This document shows, piece by piece, positions 1-5,344 of a DNA stretch of 8,810 bases. A model generated the notes under the pieces. That model made no database searches. It was not told the origin of the DNA and saw only the letters and a program-made list of their open reading frames with translations. Position 1 is the first letter of the stretch, and the number at the start of each line of letters is the position of its first letter. Position numbers and translations under genes: made by a program. Origin of the DNA: Dehalococcoidia bacterium UBA7891 (GTDB lineage Bacteria; Chloroflexota; Dehalococcoidia; Lucifugimonadales; UBA826); assembly GCA_002500485.1 (NCBI GenBank), contig DLRJ01000014.1, positions 1 through 8,810 of the forward strand, written 5' to 3'.

Positions 1-1
1 G

Positions 2-59
2 AGTCCCATGTATTTAGGGGGTGGGGCTATGCGCCTGGAGGCAGGTCTCCCGTGGGACT
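2..59. repeat. Palindrome-bounded GC-rich repeat unit
   Basis: AGTCCCATG (2-10) and CGTGGGACT (51-59) are inverted copies with one mismatch. They enclose the first copy of a 29-bp GC-rich repeat (19-47). The core has a small inverted repeat GCCT-GG-AGGC (33-42). The outline (outer inverted arms, GC-rich core, non-coding setting 3' of a gene) resembles REP/BIME-like palindromic elements, but I cannot assign a family. The motif GAGTCCCATGTA at 1-12 recurs at 6279-6290 and 7748-7759, so part of this unit is dispersed in the window. Confidence 0.5.
19..47 (+). repeat. 29-bp direct repeat, copy 1
   Basis: The 29 bases beginning GGGTGGGGCTATGCGCCTGG are repeated without mismatch at 80-108, with a 61-bp period and a 32-bp gap. 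The first ten bases (GGGTGGGGCT) also occur inverted at 7799-7808. The copies lie just 3' of the minus-strand MttB-family gene and could act as a structured RNA 3' end. Confidence 0.9.
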
Positions 60-79
60 TATTTGAGGAGGTGAACAGT

Positions 80-108
80 GGGTGGGGCTATGCGCCTGGA
101 GGCAGGTC
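80..108 (+). repeat. 29-bp direct repeat, copy 2
   Basis: Identical to 19-47. Unlike copy 1 it lacks the AGTCCCATG / CGTGGGACT outer arms, so it is a core-only copy. Only two copies exist and the rest of the surroundings is not repeated. Confidence 0.9.
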
Positions 109-153
109 ACTCGAATTGTTGAATAATTATTTTGGACCACAAATACTAAATTC

Positions 154-1701
154 CTAATACCATTCGTCAGGAATGCTTGCTTTCTTTTCCGTTATAAACA
201 TTCTCAAGGCTTCATCAATGACTTCATCGAGGGGTGGACTTTCATACTGCACCAACATCTCTTTCCAGCGGTTATAGGCACGTTTTTCTGTTGTTGGACG
301 ATTTTCTTCATTCCAAAGTTCATAGGAGTTGTTATCAGCTATCTCAGATCGATGGTTGGCATTACGAAAGTGATCCAAGGTGTGTCGGACACCGAGGAAA
401 TTACCCCCTGGTGTGACTTCCTGGAAGGCTTCTATTGCTAAATGACTCTCATCTATTTGAAGACCACTGAGATATTTTTGTAAAATACCGCAATGGTCTG
501 CATCAACCACAAATTTTTCATAACCCATTGTCAGTCCACCTTCCAGCCACCCCGCAGCTTGGAAGATAAAGTTTGCTCCACTCATTACTCCAGCAAGCAT
601 CGCATCCGAAGACTCTTGCATGGCTTGTCCGTCAACCAATTTCGAGGCGGTGTATTGACCACCACATCGGAAAGGTAAATTGAGCCTTTTAGCCAATTGC
701 CCAATAGCAAGCGTGGCCAACATCGATTCGGCAGTACCAAATGTCGGGGATCCGGTCTTCAGATCCATGGTGGTCAAAAAGTTTCCATAGACGACAGGAC
801 AACCTGCTTTGACCAATTGGGCCAATGCAATGCCTACCATTGCCTCCGCATGAGCTTGCGCAAGTGCACCCGCCATCGTGACTGGGCTCATCGCACCTCC
901 CAAAATGAAAGGAGAAATGACCACTCCTTGGTTAGCAGCAGCATAAATACACAATGCTTTTGACATCACCTCATCATAGACCAATGGAGAATTGGCGTTG
1001 ATATTGCCTTGAATGACACAGTTCTTTTTCATGAATTCTGCACCAAAAACGATTTCAGCCATTCTCAGTGAATCAATCGCACGATCCGGAGCAGTGACAC
1101 TTCCCATAAATGGTTTGTCTCCATAGCGAATATGAGCATAAACCATATCTAAATGACGTTTGTTGACCGGGACATCGACCGGCTCACACAAAGTCCCGCT
1201 TTGGTGATGGAGCCAGGGAATCATATACGTCATTTTGACAAAATTTTCGAAATCCTTGATGGTCCCATAGCGACGGCCGTCTTTAGAATCGGTGACAAAG
1301 GGAGGGCCATAAGCCGGAGCAAAGATGACATGATCTCCTCCAAATGTGATTGTTCGCGTGGGATTTCGGCCGTGCATGTTGAATTGGCTGGGGGCTTTTT
1401 GGCATAGAAGACGGACATGCCCCTTGTCAAAGCGAACTCGCGACTCGTTGACTGTTGCTCCTGCTTCTTTGAAGAGCTGGATCGCTTCATCATCTCCTAA
1501 AATTTCAATGCCAATTTCGCTCAGGATCCATTCACTTTGTGCTTCAATCTGGACAAGCCCTTCCTCCTGAAGCAGAGCATAGCTTGGGATTTTTCTTGTG
1601 ATAAAGGCTGGGTGGTTTGGTTGATCAACAGCTAAATCTTCAATACGAATTTTCGCATTTTTTCGACGCCGTGATCGTGGTGTGGTGGCGATAATGGTCA
1701 T
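154..1701 (-). CDS. Trimethylamine methyltransferase (MttB) family protein, non-pyrrolysine type
   Basis: A 515-residue cytoplasmic protein of the MttB superfamily, whose characterised members transfer a methyl group from a quaternary or tertiary amine (trimethylamine, glycine betaine, proline betaine) to a cobalamin-binding partner protein. Recognisable stretches include YGPPFVTDSKDGRRYGT (131-147), HQSGTLCEPVDVPVNKRH (166-183), VIQGNINANSPLVYDE (229-244), ILGGAMSPVTMAGALAQAHA (266-285), the MDLKTGSPTFGTAE segment (312-325) and the QAMQES...GANFIFQAAGWLEGG part (359-389). The frame is uninterrupted; there is no in-frame UAG where true MttB carries pyrrolysine, so it belongs to the larger non-Pyl group, and its substrate cannot be read from sequence. 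It is slightly longer than MttB (about 495 aa), with a basic N-terminal extension (RSRRRKNAKIR, 9-19). The ATG at 1701 is the only plausible start (in-frame TAA 39 bases upstream, no GTG/TTG between), though no clear Shine-Dalgarno precedes it. No corrinoid protein or MtbA-like partner is adjacent. Stop codon is TAG. Confidence 0.93.
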   Translation of the reverse strand: MTIIATTPRSRRRKNAKIRIEDLAVDQPNHPAFITRKIPSYALLQEEGLVQIEAQSEWILSEIGIEILGDDEAIQLFKEAGATVNESRVRFDKGHVRLLCQKAPSQFNMHGRNPTRTITFGGDHVIFAPAYGPPFVTDSKDGRRYGTIKDFENFVKMTYMIPWLHHQSGTLCEPVDVPVNKRHLDMVYAHIRYGDKPFMGSVTAPDRAIDSLRMAEIVFGAEFMKKNCVIQGNINANSPLVYDEVMSKALCIYAAANQGVVISPFILGGAMSPVTMAGALAQAHAEAMVGIALAQLVKAGCPVVYGNFLTTMDLKTGSPTFGTAESMLATLAIGQLAKRLNLPFRCGGQYTASKLVDGQAMQESSDAMLAGVMSGANFIFQAAGWLEGGLTMGYEKFVVDADHCGILQKYLSGLQIDESHLAIEAFQEVTPGGNFLGVRHTLDHFRNANHRSEIADNNSYELWNEENRPTTEKRAYNRWKEMLVQYESPPLDEVIDEALRMFITEKKASIPDEWY

Positions 1702-1745
1702 GATTTTAGTTCTAGAGGTCCCAGATGAAGAAGGAGGTTAATTCA

Positions 1746-1796
1746 ATGATTACTATGCCCGTCTTCCTAAACTATTGTCTCATCACTTATGATTAA
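1746..1796 (+). CDS. Possible 16-residue leader peptide behind a strong Shine-Dalgarno
   Basis: AAGGAGG at 1731-1737 is a near-perfect ribosome binding site, followed after 8 bases by ATG (1746). The frame encodes MITMPVFLNYCLITYD and stops at TAA (1794-1796). It is divergent from the MttB-family gene, whose start lies 45 bases away on the other strand. Such a strong site in front of so short an ORF suggests a leader peptide or the surviving 5' end of a lost gene. No homology is claimed, and chance cannot be excluded. Confidence 0.3.
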   Translation: MITMPVFLNYCLITYD

Positions 1797-1837
1797 ACCC
1801 ATAATTTTTATGTGGTTAGCATAATTAAATTTTTTTG

Positions 1838-1850
1838 ATTAGGACCTAAT
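1838..1850. promoter_or_regulatory. Perfect 13-bp palindrome, candidate operator
   Basis: ATTAGG-A-CCTAAT is a perfect 6-1-6 inverted repeat in AT-rich DNA about 140 bp upstream of the MttB-family start. Size and symmetry fit a dimeric-regulator site, but no regulator gene is in the window and no promoter is clear next to it. Confidence 0.25.
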
Positions 1851-1956
1851 AAGACATTAGACATACATCAACATGAGAGGATTGTTAAGCCAAACCCAAA
1901 ATGACTCTGTATGTAGAAATGCGAGTAACTACTTTATGTAAATTCGGTTGATGCAT

Positions 1957-2213
1957 GCGCCCCCCGGGCCCTATCCCGGAGCATCCATCTCCCGCATCTC
2001 GATCAACCCAGGATTCCTATGTATCGAAGGGCGGCCCCTTGGGTGGGTTGGGTGCAGCATTCATTGAAGCGATTATGCCTAGGACAAAAGAGTATTTGAA
2101 ATGGCCGAGAGGTCAAATGAGGCATTGAACAAGCTGGCCACAGCACTCGATCTGAACTCGAAAACTGTGGCTGAAACGGTGAACCTTTAAGGACAAACGT
2201 ACAAAGATGATGG
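1957..2213 (+). pseudogene. GC-rich decayed gene remnant, possibly of an FAD-dependent oxidoreductase
   Basis: Base composition changes abruptly at about 1955 from AT-rich to GC-rich. Protein-like stretches run through two frames: PGPYPGASISRISINPGFL and IEGRPLG (frame of 1957), then GGLGAAFIEAIMPRTKEYL (frame of 1955, about 2035-2096), then FEMAERSNEALNKLATALDL and NSKTVAETVNL back in the first frame (2095-2187), ending at TAA 2188-2190. This chain suggests one ancestral frame hit by two frameshifts. The last segment resembles the LEELA-x-KLGLDPAALAATV pattern common in fumarate-reductase/ketosteroid-dehydrogenase-type flavoproteins; that family call is a weak inference. A GC-rich hairpin (CCGGG 1964-1968 with CCCGG 1975-1979, flanked by ATGC 1955-1958 and GCAT 1981-1984) marks its left edge. 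The 23 bases after the stop hold nothing recognisable. Confidence 0.35.
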
Positions 2214-2498
2214 TCAACTAGAACCTTCAGCTTTTATATGACCAACAACCTCGTAAATCATTTTGATGCCCTCATCATTTGCTTCTTTTCTATGACTTTC
2301 TCTTCTAGCACGCATGCTTTCAAAAACTTCTTTACTTGGAAAGGTCGCAACAGATCCGTGGGTCATTTCATCAATCTCAAACCACTGAACTGAACAATTT
2401 GGGTCAGCTTTTCTTAGGGCTTCGTCCAAACCTTTCTGCATTGTTTCCCAATCAATTGGATTGGAATGTTTCCAAGCGGTATTTACTACATATGTCAT
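2214..2498 (-). CDS. Small conserved-looking protein of unknown function (94 aa)
   Basis: A 94-residue soluble protein with no signal peptide or membrane segment. The start is well supported: GGAGG lies 4 bases before the ATG (TTGGAGGCTT-ATG). The order of a beta-like N-terminus (TYVVNTAWKH), an amphipathic helix (DWETMQKGLDEALRKADP, 16-33), a strand (CSVQWFEID, 35-43), VATFPSKEVFESM and a final helix and strand would fit a small ferredoxin-like (dimeric alpha-beta barrel) fold such as the antibiotic biosynthesis monooxygenase group, but no signature motif confirms it. It is followed on the same strand only by the decayed region and is preceded by repeat 2528-2576, whose second copy also stands before a minus-strand small gene. 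I do not recognise its function. Confidence 0.7.
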   Translation of the reverse strand: MTYVVNTAWKHSNPIDWETMQKGLDEALRKADPNCSVQWFEIDEMTHGSVATFPSKEVFESMRARRESHRKEANDEGIKMIYEVVGHIKAEGSS

Positions 2499-2527
2499 AA
2501 GCCTCCAATATTAATAATCAACTAATA

Positions 2528-2576
2528 GAAAGGAATACGTGATCGTACCTCGACTTGCAGGATCTGCAAAGACCCT
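2528..2576. repeat. 49-bp dispersed repeat, copy 1
   Basis: Matches 6192-6240 at 45 of 49 positions without gaps. It contains a perfect inverted repeat TTGCAG-GAT-CTGCAA (2555-2569). In the plus frame starting GTG 2539 it reads VIVPRLAGSAKTL; in the other copy VIVPLLAGCAKTL. Three of the differences between copies are silent in this frame, which suggests it was once coding. On the minus strand it lies 29 bp upstream of the 94-aa gene. Confidence 0.85.
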
Positions 2577-2699
2577 AGCAAGGTGGAAAACTCAGCCCGT
2601 CAGATTGGCTTCAGCAGGATTCGTTTGTCGCAGAAGGCAGACCACGCCTCACAATTTGTCCACCTGGTCACCAAACCGAGTGGAGTTACTGAATCGTAA
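2539..2699 (+). pseudogene. Unrecognised plus-strand fragment after the 49-bp repeat
   Basis: After the repeat the DNA stays more GC-rich than its surroundings up to about 2690. Two overlapping frames are open: the GTG 2539 frame (VIVPRLAGSAKTL then ARWKTQPVRLASAGFVCRRR) and the frame of 2529, which is open from TAG 2526 to TAA 2697 and includes SQKADHASQFVHLVTKPSG. The second reads more like natural protein, but I do not recognise it. Beyond 2702 the GTG frame is only antisense to the gene on the other strand. Most likely a scrap of an inserted gene. Confidence 0.3.
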
Positions 2700-2702
2700 T
2701 GT

Positions 2703-2984
2703 TTACCATATTTTATGCTTACTTATCGTTGATAATACTTCTTGGCTTTCTAAGTCCACACCTGCTTCTTTTCTCATGTTGATAACTTCAGGTTCACTTA
2801 ACATCTTCATTGCTAAGTCCGGATCATTAGCCTCACCTAAATCATATACAACTGTTTCGTCATCATTAGTGGATGCGAATAGCATCTTATATCCATATTT
2901 ATCCATGTAAGGCTGTTAATCGTCTATAAGCTGTAACCATCGGTCAAAACCTTTGCTGATCTTAAACGTTGATAAGAATTTCAT
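2703..2984 (-). pseudogene. 93-codon small-protein gene interrupted by an in-frame TAA (DUF3764-like?)
   Basis: An ATG at 2984 with a good Shine-Dalgarno upstream (AAAGGAAAGG) opens the frame MKFLSTFKISKGFDRWLQLI-DD. The frame meets TAA at 2918-2916 (codon 23) and continues in the same phase through QPYMDKYGYKMLFAST, VVYDLGEANDPDLAMKML and PEVINMRKEAGVDLESQEVL to a TAA at 2703-2705. Both sides of the stop read as one small protein: an N-terminal strand and helix, then a second half with the pattern M-L-S-x-P-E-V-x-x-M-R-x-E-A-G-V, reminiscent of small ferredoxin-like proteins annotated DUF3764. That family link is from memory and tentative. The intact downstream part alone (ATG 2906, 67 aa) has no ribosome binding site. 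A single base change (for example GAA or CAA to TAA) or a sequencing error explains it best. Confidence 0.65.
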
Positions 2985-2994
2985 GAGTACCTTT

Positions 2995-3073
2995 CCTTTG
3001 ATTGAGGTTAAAGATGAACCTATATTTGCCAGATTCTGGATCTAAGGTCAATAGACTGGGCGAATAGCTTCAG
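2995..3073. repeat. Leader repeat, copy 1 (5' of the interrupted small gene)
   Basis: Aligns without gaps to 3514-3592 at a constant offset of 519. 3017-3059 matches 3536-3578 at 40 of 43 positions; the flanks are weaker. It begins 10 bp upstream of the minus-strand ATG at 2984 and covers its ribosome binding site (CAAAGG on minus) and presumed promoter. Its other end stops one base short of the TAA of the MAPEG gene. It includes a perfect palindrome CCAGA-T-TCTGG (3029-3039). Confidence 0.85.
3022..3051 (-). promoter_or_regulatory. Candidate promoter of the interrupted small gene
   Basis: On the minus strand TTGACC (3051-3046) is a good -35 box; 17-18 bases on come CAAATA/AAATAT, a weak -10. 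The palindrome CCAGA-T-TCTGG lies between the boxes, where a repressor could bind. The whole arrangement is conserved in the second repeat copy at the same distance from a different gene, which is the best reason to take it seriously. Confidence 0.35.
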
Positions 3074-3074
3074 C

Positions 3075-3506
3075 TTAAACTAAGGAAATAAATCTTACCC
3101 ACATCCAAACCATAGTTGCTGTAGACGGGATCCACAAAAGTGATCTTATTGGGAAACCTCCTTTGATGATTAATTGGTTGAAGAATATATGATATATGGA
3201 GTGAGCTACTCTAAAATATAAATACCAGTAAGCCAAAGTAATAAAATAATCATCTACTTTGCCCGTAACAAAAATAGAGATGCAAACAACGTAGAACAGA
3301 ATCGGGAATTCAAATAAATTTGCTAAATTCCTTTGCAAGTTTTTAAGTAGCTTACTTCCTTCATCAAAAGGAGGATGTCTATGAGCTTCACCAACTACGG
3401 TCTTATTAACATATATTTCTTTAAGTCTTACTGCTATGGATAATAATAAAACGATTACAGTGAGTAGCATCAAATAATACATAGGTAGAAAGATTTCAGA
3501 TTCCAT
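3075..3506 (-). CDS. MAPEG family membrane protein
   Basis: A 143-residue inner-membrane protein of the MAPEG family (relatives of microsomal glutathione transferase and leukotriene C4 synthase; bacterial members are mostly of unknown substrate). Four hydrophobic segments fit the family: about 8-26, 65-82, 87-108 and 121-142. After the first comes the diagnostic loop and helix start with HPPFDEG (44-50) and QRNLANLFEFPILFYV (58-73), matching the R-x-x-N-x-x-E-x-x-P pattern of MAPEG proteins. Length is normal for the family. The start is supported by AAAGGA 7 bases before the ATG. The gene is exactly bracketed by the two copies of the leader repeat: its stop touches copy 1 and copy 2 supplies its 5' region. 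Composition is AT-rich, unlike the MttB-family gene. Confidence 0.85.
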   Translation of the reverse strand: MESEIFLPMYYLMLLTVIVLLLSIAVRLKEIYVNKTVVGEAHRHPPFDEGSKLLKNLQRNLANLFEFPILFYVVCISIFVTGKVDDYFITLAYWYLYFRVAHSIYHIFFNQLIIKGGFPIRSLLWIPSTATMVWMWVRFISLV

Positions 3507-3513
3507 GAAAAAT

Positions 3514-3592
3514 CCTTTGAAAGAGGTTTATGGGAAACCTATATTTGCCAGATTCCGGTTCTAAGGTCAATGGACTGGAGCAACTGATTCAA
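3514..3592. repeat. Leader repeat, copy 2 (5' of the MAPEG gene)
   Basis: Second copy of 2995-3073, starting 8 bp upstream of the MAPEG ATG and covering its ribosome binding site. The palindrome has one change here (CCGGA-A-TCTGG on minus). Its distal end (from GACTGG at 3573) is also the start of the protein-coding duplication found again at 4657, so two repeat families are joined at this point. Confidence 0.85.
3541..3570 (-). promoter_or_regulatory. Candidate promoter of the MAPEG gene
   Basis: Same arrangement as at 3022-3051: TTGACC (3570-3565, minus), a 17-18 base spacer holding the near-palindrome, then CAAATA/AAATAT. It lies at almost the same distance from its ATG as the other copy does from its own gene. 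Confidence 0.35.
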
Positions 3593-3629
3593 TCTTGGAG
3601 GGTTCAATGTCACCTATTGCACATTCCAG

Positions 3630-4130
3630 ATGGCCTTGGAGGTGGTAGAAAAGAAGGAAGGGTACGAAGTGGCCTTCAGGTGGATCTCAAGTAGGAGGAA
3701 AGCCGAAACGTTTTGTTTAAGGAAATTGAAAAAAAGTGTTGGGCATAGACTTTGCGATATTGAGTATATGTCCAGATACAATGAAATCATCGAAGAGTTC
3801 GATGTTGAAGTTTGCACCCCTGTAATCACCCAGGTTCGCAAGAAGGTTGAAAAAACAAAATCCTGGCGTTTATACCGTCTGGATTTGATGTATGTTTACC
3901 CTATGGGTGAAGACCAAATCTGCCACCGAAGGTACGCCACAAAAATGGTAGTAGCGAAAGATGATGATGCGGTAATTAAGTTTAGGAACTCAGGCCAGTG
4001 GAGAGACATGAAGTGGAAGCAATTGAAACACGATATGTCTGATGAATCACCAAGGGGGGGATGGGTTGAATTTGAGTATGTAATGGATTTGGCACCAGGG
4101 ACTCAAAAAAACTACTTCATTATAAAATAA
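3630..4130 (+). CDS. Unknown 166-aa protein, probably missing its native N-terminus
   Basis: An intact frame for a basic, soluble 166-residue protein that I do not recognise. Residues 1-30 (MALEVVEKKEGYEVAFRW then SSRRKAETFCL) match a second copy at 4714-4803. The similarity extends upstream of this ATG in the same frame: DWSN-stop-FNLGGFNVTYCTFQM against DWGNRFTPEGFTVSYCTFEM in the other copy, 31 of 49 residues identical overall. The native gene therefore seems to start at or before about 3570 (ATG 3570 is in frame), and a CGN-to-TGA change at 3585-3587 has cut off the first part. The ATG at 3630 has no ribosome binding site, so expression is doubtful. The rest (from SVGHRLCDIEY to the YFIIK end) has alternating charged and aromatic residues, no membrane segment and no motif I can name. 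It is followed by a 15-bp perfect inverted repeat and then the thioesterase gene. Confidence 0.5.
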   Translation: MALEVVEKKEGYEVAFRWISSRRKAETFCLRKLKKSVGHRLCDIEYMSRYNEIIEEFDVEVCTPVITQVRKKVEKTKSWRLYRLDLMYVYPMGEDQICHRRYATKMVVAKDDDAVIKFRNSGQWRDMKWKQLKHDMSDESPRGGWVEFEYVMDLAPGTQKNYFIIK

Positions 4131-4143
4131 GGAACAAATAATC

Positions 4144-4158
4144 CTTTGCTCTGCAAAG
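4144..4158. repeat. Perfect 15-bp inverted repeat
   Basis: CTTTGC-TCT-GCAAAG, between the unknown ORF and the thioesterase gene. It resembles the inverted repeat inside the 49-bp repeat (TTGCAG-GAT-CTGCAA, 2555-2569). There is no T-run, so it is not a typical terminator; it could be a protein site or chance. Confidence 0.3.
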
Positions 4159-4185
4159 ACTGATGGGAATCGACTAGGCAAGTAT

Positions 4186-4638
4186 ATGATAAAATTCTGG
4201 CGTGAAATTATTGTACCCTGGGGTGAATCTGACCCATTTGGGTTGGTATATTATCCAAGAATTGTGGCTTGGTTTAATGACACAGAGCATGAACTATTTA
4301 GAAATATTGGTTACCCAATAGAACAAATGATCGAGAAAAATAAAACCACATTCGTTATGGGTGAAATTCAATTTAGATTTATAGGTCCTGCAGCATATGG
4401 CGATAGGATCATGACAAAAATTAGTTTAGAGAAATTGGGGAAACGAACACTTCACTGGGTATACGAAGCCAAAAACTCTAATACTGAAAAACCTATATGC
4501 GAAGGCAAAGCAACACGAGTTTACGCTCAAATACAGATGGATGGAAATCTGCAATCCCAACTAATTCCTGATTATATAATAAATGCTATCAAGGAATTGG
4601 AAAACTTTGATAATTCCGAAACAGCTTGGGGTCAATGA
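4186..4638 (+). CDS. Acyl-CoA thioesterase, 4-hydroxybenzoyl-CoA thioesterase family (hotdog fold)
   Basis: A 150-residue cytoplasmic protein of the hotdog-fold thioesterase family that cleaves acyl- or aryl-CoA esters. The family signature is clear near the N-terminus: VPWGESDPFGLVYYPRIVAWF (residues 10-30), where Asp16 corresponds to the catalytic aspartate of the 4-hydroxybenzoyl-CoA thioesterase type (pattern W-G-D-x-D-x-x-G-x-V-Y-Y-P). The FRFIGPAAYGDRIMTKISLEKLGKRT part (64 on) is the usual central strand region and the end is a normal helix. Length matches the family (about 130-150). Substrate cannot be told. The ribosome binding site is poor (AGGCAAGTAT before ATG). The gene is AT-rich and lies between the two copies of an unrelated coding duplication. 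No CoA-pathway genes are adjacent. Confidence 0.87.
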   Translation: MIKFWREIIVPWGESDPFGLVYYPRIVAWFNDTEHELFRNIGYPIEQMIEKNKTTFVMGEIQFRFIGPAAYGDRIMTKISLEKLGKRTLHWVYEAKNSNTEKPICEGKATRVYAQIQMDGNLQSQLIPDYIINAIKELENFDNSETAWGQ

Positions 4639-4656
4639 TTATTAATTCTAAGAAGG

Positions 4657-4824
4657 GACTGGGGCAACCGTTTCACCCCTGAAGGGTTTACTGTTTCCTA
4701 TTGCACGTTCGAGATGGCGTTTGAGGTGGTGGAGAAACGGGACGGGTATGAGTTCGCTTACCGCTGGTTTCCTTCCAAAAAAAAGGCAGAGGATTTTTGT
4801 CTTGGACGGATAGGAGGGAAATAG
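4657..4824 (+). pseudogene. Truncated second copy of the unknown-protein N-terminus
   Basis: From GACTGG at 4657 the frame reads DWGNRFTPEGFTVSYCTFEM, AFEVVEKRDGYEFAYRW, FPSKKKAEDFCL and then GRIGGK before TAG at 4822-4824. This copies the start of the 3573-4130 coding unit (31 of 49 residues, with many conservative K/R, E/D and F/Y exchanges, a sign that both evolved as protein). It keeps Arg where the other copy has a stop, but loses everything after FCL. The frame is continuous with the thioesterase gene's frame but begins after that gene's TGA. An internal ATG (4714) exists without a ribosome binding site. Likely a gene remnant. Confidence 0.65.
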
Positions 4825-4869
4825 TACGTTTTCTTTTTTATCGTTTCGCAATACATTCAAAAAACGAAT

Positions 4870-5334
4870 ATGGCTACAAAAATAGAAGGTGGATGCTCGT
4901 GCGGAAGCCTAAGGTATCAACTAAAAGATAATCCAGTTTTTGTTCATGCATGTCACTGTAGCTTGTGCAAACAACAAACGGGTAGTGCATTTATTGCACA
5001 TGCATTCATCGAAAGTTTTAATTTTGAAGTTACAAAGGGCACACTAAATTATTTTGAAGGCGCTACTGGTAGTGGAAACCCTCATGAAGTAGGCCGATGT
5101 GACAACTGCAGTGTTGCAATAATAAGTTATTATAGAGGTCAAAGATTACGAGGTGTTGTAAAAGTAGGTACTCTTGATGAACCAGAAAAATTTCCCCCAA
5201 AAGTTCATGCTCATGTAAATAACAAAGTGCCTTGGATTGAAATCCCAAAAGATATTCCAGCATTTGAAGGAAATTATGATTTTGAAAAGACTTGGCCTAA
5301 GGAAAGTTTTCAAAGATGGACCAAAGCCATTTAA
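4870..5334 (+). CDS. GFA family zinc-binding protein (glutathione-dependent formaldehyde-activating enzyme-like)
   Basis: A 154-residue protein of the GFA/CENP-V family. The namesake enzyme was reported to speed formation of S-hydroxymethylglutathione; most bacterial members have unknown function. The metal ligands are complete: GGCSCGSLRY (C9, C11), CHCSLCKQQTGSAF (C28, C30, C33) and RCDNC (C77, C80), the typical 2+3+2 cysteine arrangement. The normal CxxCG glycine after the last pair is replaced by Ser81 (CDNCS). Length is normal (about 130-155). No signal peptide, so cytoplasmic. No clear ribosome binding site stands before the ATG. No formaldehyde- or glutathione-pathway gene is next to it, so its role is open. 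Confidence 0.88.
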   Translation: MATKIEGGCSCGSLRYQLKDNPVFVHACHCSLCKQQTGSAFIAHAFIESFNFEVTKGTLNYFEGATGSGNPHEVGRCDNCSVAIISYYRGQRLRGVVKVGTLDEPEKFPPKVHAHVNNKVPWIEIPKDIPAFEGNYDFEKTWPKESFQRWTKAI

Positions 5335-5344
5335 CCATCTTCTA

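Noticed and set aside
19..108. CRISPR array (29-bp repeats, 32-bp spacer)
   Set aside because: Only two copies, GC-rich REP-like core, palindromic outer arms on one copy, related sequence elsewhere in the window, and no cas gene. More copies left of the window cannot be excluded but are not expected.
1846..1860. Second inverted repeat CTAAT-AAGAC-ATTAG next to the 13-bp palindrome
   Set aside because: Only 5-bp arms in AT-rich DNA, easily chance.
2700..2910. C-terminal half of the 123-aa plus-strand ORF starting at GTG 2539
   Set aside because: It is merely the opposite strand of the interrupted small gene, which has the better ribosome binding site and amino-acid pattern.
4648..4860. 70-aa minus-strand ORF
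   Set aside because: Antisense to the truncated coding copy at 4657-4824, which shows clear amino-acid conservation on the plus strand.
2214..5334. Integron cassette array
   Set aside because: Small stand-alone genes separated by repeats suggest it, but orientations are mixed, the repeats differ from one another, and I find no attC-like pairs or integrase.
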